From CAZSNT01 sp964607765 (GTDB taxonomy: Bacteria > Verrucomicrobiota > Lentisphaeria > Oligosphaerales > JABHEG01), in the NCBI GenBank assembly GCA_964607765.1, contig CAZSNT010000141.1, forward strand, positions 1 to 27,339: a stretch of 27,339 nt of DNA, written 5' to 3'. The notes under the pieces were generated by a model, which saw only the letters and a program-made list of their open reading frames with translations, ran no database searches and had not been told where the DNA came from. Every line of letters begins with the position of its first letter. Position 1 is the first letter of the stretch. The position numbers and the translations under genes were made by a program. Positions 1-6,664 of this stretch are shown one piece after another.

Positions 1-291
1 GGTTCTGCAACAGCCTCTAGCCCGGGAGTTGCACTTCTGATCGCGTAAGCGACTCGGAGTGTTTCGGTTCTGTCGCGTAGAGCAGTCTCATCGGCCGGCC
101 AATCGGGATCCCCTCGATCCATACGCCGCAGCACGTACTTCCTCACGCGCTACTACCCGTGAAGATGCCTGATAGGAGGCATGGATACAAGAGAAGACAG
201 AATGGAGAGCGACATAGCCCACGCGGGGAGACGGGAGCAGGGGCAGGATGGGCTGACACCAGGCTGACAGGGAAGAACGGCGGACAGACGC
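1..291. other. Left-edge gap without a supported gene
   Basis: No convincing gene lies in this stretch. One reading frame on the minus strand is open from a GTG at 146 to the window edge (48 codons). It follows two in-frame TAG stops, has no ribosome binding site, and its third-position bases are much less GC-rich than those of the confident genes nearby. A 29-codon plus-strand frame starts at the ATG at 181 directly after AGGAGGC, but that spacing is too short for normal initiation. The stretch borders two mobile-element remnants and is best read as eroded accessory DNA. Confidence 0.4.
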
Positions 292-659
292 CTACGCCTT
301 GAACTCGTCCAGACTCGCGACCGTGATCGCCAGGCGATGCAGCCGCTTCAGTTCAGGCAAGCTGTCGACATGGTCGATGGCTTCACGCACCAGGTACGGG
401 ACGTCGCCGAAGCGGACCTCAAGCACCTCAAGCACGTCTTCACGATGGCCTTGGATCAAGCCTTCCTGTTTCGCTATCTGCTCGCCCTGCGTGATGTAGG
501 GCATCTGGAGTTCTCCTTCGAGCGACTCAAGTCGTTTTCTATACTCTAGCGCCAAATCGGGCGGAAGTCGCAGCACAAAGACTCGAAGAACTCTGGTGTG
601 AAGTCTTCGATGATGTCTTTCCAGCCGCCGTCTGCGTCTGCTCGTGCCTGCTCGGTCAT
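292..659 (-). pseudogene. Rpn/PDDEXK-family transposase-nuclease remnant
   Basis: This looks like a broken member of the Rpn-type recombination-promoting nuclease / putative transposase family. The original start is probably the ATG at 659, which follows GAGGAA at good spacing. It opens with about 25 residues typical of the family N-terminus (MTEQARAD, then GGWKDIIEDF and PEFFE). That frame hits a stop soon after. A different frame on the same strand carries the family C-terminus: LPPDLALEYRKRLE, MPYITQGEQ, a helical Q/G/E-rich stretch, then LEVRFGDVPY and a terminal ASLDEFK. The length from 659 to 294 is not a multiple of three. Roughly 200 central residues with the nuclease core are missing compared with a full-length protein of about 300. 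So both an internal deletion and a frameshift are visible. The overlapping longer frame starting at 741 is only an accident of this decay. The family call rests on remembered motif patterns. Confidence 0.6.
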
Positions 660-737
660 GTCCGGTTCCTCTTCTTCCGGTGAGGGCTTCCAGCGTAGAG
701 TAGGCTGTTATGCGTGCGTCTGCAATCCGGCCTGCAA

Positions 738-936
738 TCATGACCCCGATTCGGGAGTCGCCTCACTGTCGGCTGCCGGGCCGTTCCGCCGTCTCTCATC
801 GCGCTCGCGTGGGTGCGTCTTCTGATGCGTTTTCCGGACATCGGCGATGTTGAGCTTCACATAGTGCCGGAGTGTTTCGAGCGAGGCGTGCCCCAGCAGG
901 GGGCTGATGTGGTACAGCTACCTGTTCGAGCAGTTG
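738..936 (-). pseudogene. Tyrosine recombinase C-terminal remnant
   Basis: This is the C-terminal end of a phage-type integrase (XerC/XerD-like tyrosine recombinase). The frame ending at the TGA at 738 reads LYHISPLLGHASLETLRHYV, followed by KLNIADVRKTHQKTHPRERDE. It contains the LLGH box with its catalytic histidine and the tyrosine nucleophile in RHYV. Just upstream, at 922-936, another frame of the same strand reads QLLEQ, the usual residues immediately before this segment. A deletion of a few bases therefore separates the two parts, and the reading frame is closed by a TAG at 918. There is no N-terminal arm-binding domain and no first catalytic arginine or lysine region. Catalysis is lost. 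The remnant lies beside the Rpn remnant, marking an old insertion site. Confidence 0.7.
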
Positions 937-1103
937 GGAGGCCCGGACGGGTGACACGGACAGCAGTGCGCAGAATATCGGCAGCGGATACAGTCATCCG
1001 GGGTGAAGCCGTCCTCATACATGAACGGCGCATACCTGCCGAAGCAGTCCGGCAGATCAGGCTCCTGGCCTCCATGTCTCTCCTGAATCCACAGCCATCC
1101 CAT
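918..1103 (-). CDS. Possible small cysteine-rich protein
   Basis: This is a possible 61-residue protein starting at the ATG at 1103; a longer form would start at the GTG at 1166. I do not recognise a named family. The middle reads PDLPDCFGRYAPFMYEDGF and then DDCIRCRYSAHCCPC. The second part is a C-x2-C-x5-C-C-x-C cluster that could bind zinc or another metal. The composition is protein-like, which is why it is listed. Against it, there is no good ribosome binding site, and its last codons overlap the recombinase remnant in another frame. The C-terminus may therefore be created by a fusion of unrelated DNA. It could be a fragment of a longer gene. Confidence 0.3.
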   Translation of the reverse strand: MGWLWIQERHGGQEPDLPDCFGRYAPFMYEDGFTPDDCIRCRYSAHCCPCHPSGPPNCSNR

Positions 1104-1179
1104 GGGACGGCTGTGAAAGGAGAACTGATCTGGCGAGCTCCTCGGGAGAGCCAGAACCTGCGCCACGCCGCCGCTTGCC

Positions 1180-1193
1180 CGGGGCGCGCCCCG
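1180..1193. promoter_or_regulatory. 14-bp GC palindrome before the methyltransferase operon
   Basis: CGGGGCGCGCCCCG is a perfect palindrome 35 bp upstream of the first ATG of the operon. It could be an operator or part of a hairpin. No T-run follows on either strand, so a simple terminator is unlikely. In GC-rich DNA such a palindrome can also arise by chance. Confidence 0.2.
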
Positions 1194-1227
1194 ATGTCAT
1201 AGTGCGGTGCTACATGGGAGAAGTGAT

Positions 1228-2043
1228 ATGAGAAGCACGACCGGGATCGGTCTTGGTGATGTTCAGGCGGTCTACAGCGGGCCGGAGGGCGACCTGTGGG
1301 AACTGGTGATGGGGCAGCAGATCCACATTGGCGGCTTCCAGTCATCAATGGATCTGGCCGAGCGGGCCGGCATCGGCGCAGGCATGACCGGCGTGGACCT
1401 GTGCTGCTGCAACGGGGCTGGGATGCGGTTCCTGGTTCGGTTCCGGGACGTGGACTCGATGACGGGGGTGGACGCCACGGCCAAGGTCGTGGAACGCGGC
1501 CGGCAGCGCTGCGCAGAGGAGGGGCTCGCGGCTCGGATTACGTTCACTCTCGCCGACGTGTGCGACAGCGGGCTTGCGGACGGCGCCGCCGATTTTGTCT
1601 GGGGCGAAGACGCGTGGTGTTACGTGGCTGACAAGGGCAAGCTCGTCGCTGAAGCGGCGCGCCTGGTCAGACCGGGCGGCCTGATCGCGTTCACGGACTG
1701 GGTCGAGGGCCCCGCCGGTCTGGACGATGGTGAGGCGGAGCGATTCCTGAAGTTCATGAAGTTCCCTAACGTCCAGGACCTGGACGGGTACGTCGGGCTG
1801 CTGTCCGACACTGGCTGTGAGGTGCTTGTCGCCGAGGACACGGGGCGTTTCCCGTCCTACGTTGACCTGTACCTGAACATGCTGACCATGCAGCTGACCT
1901 ACGACGCGCTGCGCATCATCGGGTTCGACATGGCGCAGATGGAGTTCCTTGGCGGGGAGATGAGTTTCATGCGTGACCTTGCGCACGCCGGCAAGATCGC
2001 CCAGGGCATGTTCATTGCGCGGAAGAGGCGACAGGATGGCTGA
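1228..2043 (+). CDS. Class I SAM-dependent methyltransferase
   Basis: This is a 271-residue Rossmann-fold methyltransferase of the Methyltransf_11 / UbiE-like type, expected in the cytoplasm. Motif I is VDLCCCNGAG (residues 56-65), an unusual version with three consecutive cysteines where most enzymes have a glycine-rich DxGxG. The acidic residue that would bind the ribose is in the GVDATA segment (80-85). LADVCDSG (108-115) follows, and RLVRPGGLIAFTDW (145-158) is the post-motif strand. The start chosen is the ATG at 1228, preceded by GGGAG at proper spacing; the in-frame GTG at 1207 lacks a site. The stop overlaps the next gene by 8 bases, so the two are translationally coupled. Nothing in the sequence identifies the methyl acceptor. 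The context points to an anaerobic reductase pathway, where it may methylate a substrate or product of the HgdB-type proteins. The family call is firm and the role is open. Confidence 0.85.
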   Translation: MRSTTGIGLGDVQAVYSGPEGDLWELVMGQQIHIGGFQSSMDLAERAGIGAGMTGVDLCCCNGAGMRFLVRFRDVDSMTGVDATAKVVERGRQRCAEEGLAARITFTLADVCDSGLADGAADFVWGEDAWCYVADKGKLVAEAARLVRPGGLIAFTDWVEGPAGLDDGEAERFLKFMKFPNVQDLDGYVGLLSDTGCEVLVAEDTGRFPSYVDLYLNMLTMQLTYDALRIIGFDMAQMEFLGGEMSFMRDLAHAGKIAQGMFIARKRRQDG

Positions 2044-3283
2044 CTGCTGCAGCACCGCTGGAGGCCGGGGGCCGGCTCCCCGTTCGTGCGGCGCTGCCGA
2101 GCCGGCGTCGTGCTCGGGCGGCAGCGTTGAGTCGGGCGCGGCCGCGAGCCGCTGCACCTGGTTCGCGGACATGATCCCCAACTGCCTGCAGTACGCTGCC
2201 GACGCCAAGGCGGCCGGGCGCCCCATCGTGGGGATCATGTGCGAGTTCACGCCGCGTGAGCTGATCATGGCGGCCGGCGGTGTCCCGGTTTGCCTCTGCG
2301 GTGGCTCGGAGGCGACCATCTCTGCAGCCGAGGAGCACCTGCCCGCCAACCTTTGCCCGCTCATCAAGTCGACGTTTGGCTACCACGTGCAGGGGAGCAA
2401 CCCGTTCCTGGAAATGGCCGATCTGATCGTGGCGGAGACCACGTGCGACGGCAAGAAGAAGATGTACGAATTGATGGCGGAAACGCGGCCGATGTGCGTG
2501 TTGGAGCTGCCCCAGAAGGCAGATGACCCCGACGCGCTGGAACACTGGGTGTGCGAACTCCGCAAGTTCCGCGGGTTCCTGGAGACGCGGTTCGACACAC
2601 GGATCACGGACGGCAAACTTCGCGCCGCCATCGGCGTGATGAATCGAGAACGGGCGCTGCGCCGCTCGCTTGCGGCGCTGATGGCAGCGGACAGCCCGCC
2701 GCTCAGCGGCCGGCAGTTGCTGGAGTTCAAGAGCAGCATATCCGGCATCCCGGCTGACCTCGAGCAGTATGAACGGGCCGTCGCGTCGCTGAGCACGGCG
2801 CGCGGGGAATGCGACGGCAGTCGGCCCGTGCGTGTCCTGATGACCGGCGTGCCCATGGCACACGGCGCCGAGCGCGTGCTGGAACTCATCGAGGACAGCG
2901 GGGCGCTGGTCGTGTGTATGGAGAACTGCACAGGCGTGAAGCCCATCCTGGAAGACGTGGACGAGACCGCGCGCGACCCCTTGCGTGCACTGGCGGAGAA
3001 GTACCTGCACCTGCCCTGTTCAGTCATGACGCGGAACGACGGACGGCTGGACATGCTCAGGGAGTTGGCCGAGACATACAGGCCGGAGTGCGTGGTCGAG
3101 TTGATCTGGCAGGCGTGCATCACCTACGATGTGGAGTCGAACCGGGTCAGACGGTTCGTCGAAAACGAGCTCGGGATGCCCTACCTGCGGATCGAGACGG
3201 ACTACTCGCCGTCCGATTCGGCGCGCATTGCCGTGCGCGTGGAGGCGCTGTTCGAAACCGTCCGCGCACGCCGCTGTCCGTGA
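2036..3283 (+). CDS. Double-cubane-type HgdB-family anaerobic reductase
   Basis: This is a 415-residue member of the HgdB / BcrB-BcrC superfamily (2-hydroxyacyl-CoA dehydratase D type), closest in pattern to double-cubane-cluster proteins such as YjiM. Those proteins accept low-potential electrons from an ASKHA ATPase and hold an iron-sulfur cluster. Signatures seen: CEFTPREL (69-76), VCLCGG (85-90), NLCPLIKS (105-112), ETTCDGKKKMYEL (134-146), LPQKADD (158-164) and a second-half VVCMENCTG (292-300). Cysteines at 69, 86, 88, 107, 137, 294, 298, 328, 352 and 361 are possible ligands; which ones bind needs alignment. The ATG at 2036 has an AGAGG site and overlaps the methyltransferase by 8 bases; the frame is open further upstream, but only inside that gene. 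Unusual is the N-terminus: residues 1-50 are Gly/Ala/Ser-rich and contain C4, C5, C18, C26, C40 and C50. The stop codon is also the start of the heptad array. Confidence 0.85.
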   Translation: MADCCSTAGGRGPAPRSCGAAEPASCSGGSVESGAAASRCTWFADMIPNCLQYAADAKAAGRPIVGIMCEFTPRELIMAAGGVPVCLCGGSEATISAAEEHLPANLCPLIKSTFGYHVQGSNPFLEMADLIVAETTCDGKKKMYELMAETRPMCVLELPQKADDPDALEHWVCELRKFRGFLETRFDTRITDGKLRAAIGVMNRERALRRSLAALMAADSPPLSGRQLLEFKSSISGIPADLEQYERAVASLSTARGECDGSRPVRVLMTGVPMAHGAERVLELIEDSGALVVCMENCTGVKPILEDVDETARDPLRALAEKYLHLPCSVMTRNDGRLDMLRELAETYRPECVVELIWQACITYDVESNRVRRFVENELGMPYLRIETDYSPSDSARIAVRVEALFETVRARRCP

Positions 3284-3392
3284 TTCGTGATTCGTTGTTC
3301 GTGACTTGAGCGTTGAGACTTGTGAGTTGAGAGTTCATGGAGTTGATTCAACGAACAACGAACCACAAGTAACGAACAACGAACAACGACCG
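3281..3392. repeat. Heptanucleotide repeat array (STRR-like), 16 units
   Basis: Sixteen 7-base units run in one continuous phase, starting with the stop codon of the preceding gene. Left-half units are TGATTCG (twice), TTGTTCG, TGACTTG, AGCGTTG, AGACTTG, TGAGTTG and AGAGTTC. Right-half units are mostly ACGAACA, ACGAACC and ACGACCG. The right half is largely the reverse complement of the left (TGTTCGT against ACGAACA), so the whole array can fold into a long imperfect hairpin. It fills most of the 144-bp gap inside the operon. The pattern resembles the short tandemly repeated repetitive (STRR) heptamers known from cyanobacteria. It could attenuate or protect the mRNA between the two halves of the operon, or be a passive repeat. 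Confidence 0.85.
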
Positions 3393-3427
3393 GCAATCCC
3401 CAGCCCTTTCCTGCTGACAGAAAGTCA

Positions 3428-4450
3428 ATGACGGGCATTGCATACTGCAACCCATTTGTCCCTCCGGAGTGGATCGCAGCCCACGGTCTGCAGCCGGGCT
3501 GGATGGACGTGAGTTTCGGCGGCTCGCGGTCTCTTGCCCACGCCGGGCGGGCGTTGTGTCCTTACGCGGGTGCGGTGGTCGACGAGGTGCTGGCGGGACT
3601 GCGCGCTTCGGCTATGGTGCTCACTACCACCTGCGATCAGATGCGCCACGTCGCAGCCGTGCTGCAGAACCGGGGCGATGTGCCTGTTTTCCTGATGAAT
3701 GTGCCTGCCACGTGGCAGGCACAGGCCGCCCGGCAACTTTACCAGGACGAACTCGAGCGTCTGGGACGGTTCCTGGTGCGAATGGGCGGGCGTCCCCCGA
3801 CCGGCAAGGAACTGACGCGCACGCTCCTGACGTATGACGATGCGCGCCGCGTGCTGCACGCGGCGCGCGCCCGGCTGTCAGCTGCGGAGTTCGCAACGGC
3901 TGTGGCGGCTGTTCGCGGGGCCCGGGGCCTGGAAGGAGGCGGGATTCGCCTGCCCGGAGAAGCTGGCGACCGCGCCTCCCGGACGACGCCTGACTCCTCC
4001 CCCCCGCCGGGCGTGCCGCTGGCGCTTCTCGGCGGGCCATTGCTCGACAAGGACCGTGTGATGTTCGATCTGGTCGAGAGAGCCGGCGGTCGCGTCGTGC
4101 TGGACGCGACCGAAGGCGGGGAGCGCACGTTGCCCGCCCGGCTCGACCCTGAACGCGTGTGTTTGGATCCACTGGGGGAGCTGACCCGCGCCTACTTCGA
4201 CGAGATCCCCGCCGCGTTCCGCAGGCCCAACGACCGGCTCTACCAGTGGCTGGGAGAGCAACTGGCACGCCGGCAGGTGCGCGGCGTGCTGCTGCACCGG
4301 TACGTGTGGTGTGACCTCTGGCACGCCGAGCTCGCACGGCTGAAGGAGTGGAGTTCCGTGCCAGTGCTGGAAATCGACGAGTGTGACGATGACGCGGCGC
4401 TGGGCCGTACGGTCAGTCGGATCGAGGCGTTCCTGGAAATGTTGACATGA
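3428..4450 (+). CDS. Divergent HgdB-fold subunit, short form
   Basis: This is a 340-residue protein of the 2-hydroxyacyl-CoA dehydratase / benzoyl-CoA reductase D superfamily, shorter than usual. It opens directly with YCNPFVPPEWIAAHGLQP (6-23), the counterpart of the family's P-x-E-L-hydrophobic-AAG entrance. C44 (ALCPY), C69 (TTTCDQMRH) and C295 (RYVWCDLW) sit where the three iron-sulfur ligands of HgdB-type subunits usually are. C7 and C319 are additional. Residues 165-195 form a low-complexity Gly/Pro/Ser linker between the two Rossmann-like halves. The start ATG at 3428 has only a weak upstream site (CAGAAAG), and the gene lies behind the heptad repeat array. It overlaps the next gene by 4 bases (ATGA), which indicates coupled translation and probably a heteromeric complex with the 460-residue partner. 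Substrate unknown. Confidence 0.75.
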   Translation: MTGIAYCNPFVPPEWIAAHGLQPGWMDVSFGGSRSLAHAGRALCPYAGAVVDEVLAGLRASAMVLTTTCDQMRHVAAVLQNRGDVPVFLMNVPATWQAQAARQLYQDELERLGRFLVRMGGRPPTGKELTRTLLTYDDARRVLHAARARLSAAEFATAVAAVRGARGLEGGGIRLPGEAGDRASRTTPDSSPPPGVPLALLGGPLLDKDRVMFDLVERAGGRVVLDATEGGERTLPARLDPERVCLDPLGELTRAYFDEIPAAFRRPNDRLYQWLGEQLARRQVRGVLLHRYVWCDLWHAELARLKEWSSVPVLEIDECDDDAALGRTVSRIEAFLEMLT

Positions 4451-5829
4451 GTGATGCCGCAGTGCGCATAGCGTTCGAGCAGTGGGACGAGCGATACGCC
4501 GAACTGCGCGCGGCCGGTCTGCGCGAGCCCGACTACGGCGGGCCGCTGCGCCGGCATGTGGACGACGGCGACTCGCGCCTGCTCAGACTGCGCTTGGACA
4601 ACTCGGCCGCGGCATTGAGACTATGGAATTTCCTGCTGACCGAAGAGGAGCGTCTGCACCAGATCCGGGCCGCGGGCAAGAAGATCGTCGGGACCATGAA
4701 AGACCTCGGCACGGTGCCGGTGATTGCCTACTCGTTCGAGAACATGGTGGCGTTCTACCCGGACGGAGCCTGGTGGATCCCGTGCCTCATGGAGCACAGT
4801 GCCGGGCTCCTGGCCATCGCCGACTCGCTCGGTATCGACGACTCCTTCTGCCCCGTGCGCGCGATGCTTGGCGCGTTCGTCAACGAGGCGCATTTCCCCA
4901 TGCCCGACCTGCTCACCTGCAGCGTTGGTGCAACCTGCGATGACCTGTCCGCCATCGCCCAGCGCCTGGCGGGCCTCGGCAGATCGGTTTTCTGGTGGGA
5001 GATACCGCACCGGCGGGAGCCGGATCCGGACGAACAGGCTGTCGTCCTCTCCGGCGGTTTCCGGGCGCCTGCAGCACAGGTCGCTTTCGTGCAGGCCGAG
5101 CTCGAGCGCGTCCGCTGTGAACTGGAAACGTGTGCCTGTCAGCAGCTCACCGATGACGATCTGGCGGCCGGAGTGCGGTGCGCGAATCGCGTGCGCCGGC
5201 GCCTGGCCAGGCTGCGCGAACGGGTGTTCTGCGCGCCGCTGTGTCCGCTGCCGGCGTTGGAGATGCTGATCGCCGAGATGCTGGCCATCCACTTCTGCTC
5301 TGACCAGGATGAGACAGTTCGTGTTCTGGACGACCTGCTGGCGGAGGCGGACAGGCGCGTCGGTGCCGGTGTCGGCGTTCTGGCGCCTGACGCCGTTGGC
5401 GTGTTCTGGGTCAATCCCGTGGCCGACCTCAGGGTGATGAACGTGTTGGAGGACGTGGGCGGCCGCGTGCGCGGCACCGAGTACCTGTTCTCGCACGCGC
5501 TCGACCCGATCCCGGAACACCTGCCGCCGATGCAGGCTCTGGCGCAGATGGCGTTAGCCGATCCCATGGTGGGCTCACCCGTGGACCGAGCCGAGCGCAT
5601 CTGCAGCGACATTCGCCGCTTCCAGGCCGAGGCTGTGGTGATCTCGCACATCCCCGGTGCAAGTCACTGTGCACTGGAGGGAACGGTGATCGGCGATATG
5701 GTTCGGGAACGGCTTGGAATCCCGGTCGTGGAGATCGAAGTGGCTCCGCTGTCCGATGCGATGGAACCAACGTTGACTACCCGACTGGAAGCACTTGTGG
5801 AAACAGTACGCCAATGCAGACAGACGTGA
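4447..5829 (+). CDS. Divergent HgdB-fold subunit, long form
   Basis: This is a 460-residue partner in the same superfamily, more like the BcrB/HgdA size class. The N-terminal 75 residues are helical and charged. The core starts at GKKIVGTMKDLGTVPVIAYS (77-96). Cysteines that match the general ligand pattern are C135 (DSFCPVRAMLGA), C164 (GATCDDLSAI) and C408 (GASHCALEG). C113 and C158 are nearby, and a cysteine-rich middle (C224, C229, C231, C245, C262, C266) is not typical of the family as I know it. The gene begins inside the stop of the previous gene (ATGA) and runs 16 bases into the activator gene, so all three are expected to be made together. The family assignment follows from the fold pattern and the BcrA-type neighbour; a primary-sequence search is needed to place the subfamily. 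Confidence 0.75.
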   Translation: MSDAAVRIAFEQWDERYAELRAAGLREPDYGGPLRRHVDDGDSRLLRLRLDNSAAALRLWNFLLTEEERLHQIRAAGKKIVGTMKDLGTVPVIAYSFENMVAFYPDGAWWIPCLMEHSAGLLAIADSLGIDDSFCPVRAMLGAFVNEAHFPMPDLLTCSVGATCDDLSAIAQRLAGLGRSVFWWEIPHRREPDPDEQAVVLSGGFRAPAAQVAFVQAELERVRCELETCACQQLTDDDLAAGVRCANRVRRRLARLRERVFCAPLCPLPALEMLIAEMLAIHFCSDQDETVRVLDDLLAEADRRVGAGVGVLAPDAVGVFWVNPVADLRVMNVLEDVGGRVRGTEYLFSHALDPIPEHLPPMQALAQMALADPMVGSPVDRAERICSDIRRFQAEAVVISHIPGASHCALEGTVIGDMVRERLGIPVVEIEVAPLSDAMEPTLTTRLEALVETVRQCRQT

Positions 5830-6602
5830 TTTGTGCGGGAATCGATGCCGGTTCGAGAACGATCAAGGTCGTGCTCGTGGCCGCGGACAGTCTCGAGATC
5901 GTGGCATCCGGTGTGATGGACCAGGGCGTGGAGCAGGACGCACTTGCGCAGGAACTGTTTGAACGGCTGCTGGCGCAGCACGGTATCCCGCGTTCCGCAG
6001 TCCGTGCGATCATCGCAACGGGCTACGGCCGGAAACTGATCCGACAGGCCGATCAAACGGTCACGGAGATCACCTGCCAGGCGTGGGGCGTGCGTCGTGG
6101 CGCGGTAGAGGCGCGCACCATCGTCGATATCGGGGGCCAGGACAGCAAGTTGCTGCGCTTGGATGTGGATGGTGCCGTGCAGGACTTCGTCATGAACGAT
6201 CGGTGCGCTGCGGGAACGGGCCGGTTCCTGGAAGTCGTGGCGACCCGGCTGGGTGTACGGCTCTGTGAACTAGGCGAACTGGCGGCGCGGAGCCGCTATC
6301 CCGCGGCAATCAGCAGTATGTGCGTGGTGTTCGCGGAAACGGAGATCGTGGGGTTGCTGGCGTCCGGTGTGCCGCCTGAGGAGATCGCGGCCGGCGTTCA
6401 GGCGGCGATTGCCACGCGCGTGGCGGCCATGGCACGCCGCGATGCCGCGGCCCCCGTCTTCCTCACCGGCGGCGTGGCGCTCGTGCCCGGCATGGACCGC
6501 GCCCTCCACGTCGCGTTTGGCCAGCCGGTCGCCATTGCTCCGGAGCCGCAGCTGACCGCGGCGCTCGGCGCTGCAGTACTCGCTGCGGAGCGAAGCTCCT
6601 GA
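5814..6602 (+). CDS. BcrA/HgdC-type ASKHA activator ATPase
   Basis: This is a 262-residue ATPase of the BadF/BadG/BcrA/BcrD family. Such proteins form homodimers around one [4Fe-4S] cluster and use ATP hydrolysis to push single electrons at very low potential into HgdB-type partners. Seen: phosphate-1 loop GIDAGSRTIK (9-18), phosphate-2 loop DIGGQDSK (105-112), cluster cysteines C131 in NDRCAAGTGRF and C170 in SSMCVVFAETE, and the adenosine loop TGGVAL (218-223). The 39-residue gap between the cysteines equals that of C127 and C166 in the Acidaminococcus HgdC protein, so the electron-transfer site looks intact. It is the last gene of the operon and the only ASKHA protein in the window. It therefore presumably serves all three upstream HgdB-type proteins. 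The start at 5814 overlaps the previous gene by 16 bases, and its own ribosome binding site is weak. Confidence 0.93.
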   Translation: MQTDVICAGIDAGSRTIKVVLVAADSLEIVASGVMDQGVEQDALAQELFERLLAQHGIPRSAVRAIIATGYGRKLIRQADQTVTEITCQAWGVRRGAVEARTIVDIGGQDSKLLRLDVDGAVQDFVMNDRCAAGTGRFLEVVATRLGVRLCELGELAARSRYPAAISSMCVVFAETEIVGLLASGVPPEEIAAGVQAAIATRVAAMARRDAAAPVFLTGGVALVPGMDRALHVAFGQPVAIAPEPQLTAALGAAVLAAERSS

Positions 6603-6664
6603 CCGCGCGTGCGACTGGCATTCCCGCTGGTTCCGCCGCTCTTGCCGTGACTTGGCGAATCCCT

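Noticed and set aside
1..146. Partial minus-strand gene running off the left edge
   Set aside because: It is open for 48 codons but has weak third-position bias, no ribosome binding site and no recognisable motif. The real test is the sequence left of the window.
1207..1227. GTG start for the methyltransferase at 1207
   Set aside because: There is no ribosome binding site before it, while the ATG at 1228 has GGGAG at correct spacing.
1973..2035. Longer N-terminus for the double-cubane-type protein
   Set aside because: The extra codons lie inside the methyltransferase gene and lack a start signal. The ATG at 2036 gives a standard 8-base overlap.
1345..2367. 340-codon antisense frame over the methyltransferase and double-cubane gene start
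   Set aside because: It is opposite strong family motifs on the plus strand and has no ribosome binding site or homologous pattern.
3281..3392. CRISPR array
   Set aside because: Units are 7 bases in a continuous phase with no unique spacers and no cas genes nearby.
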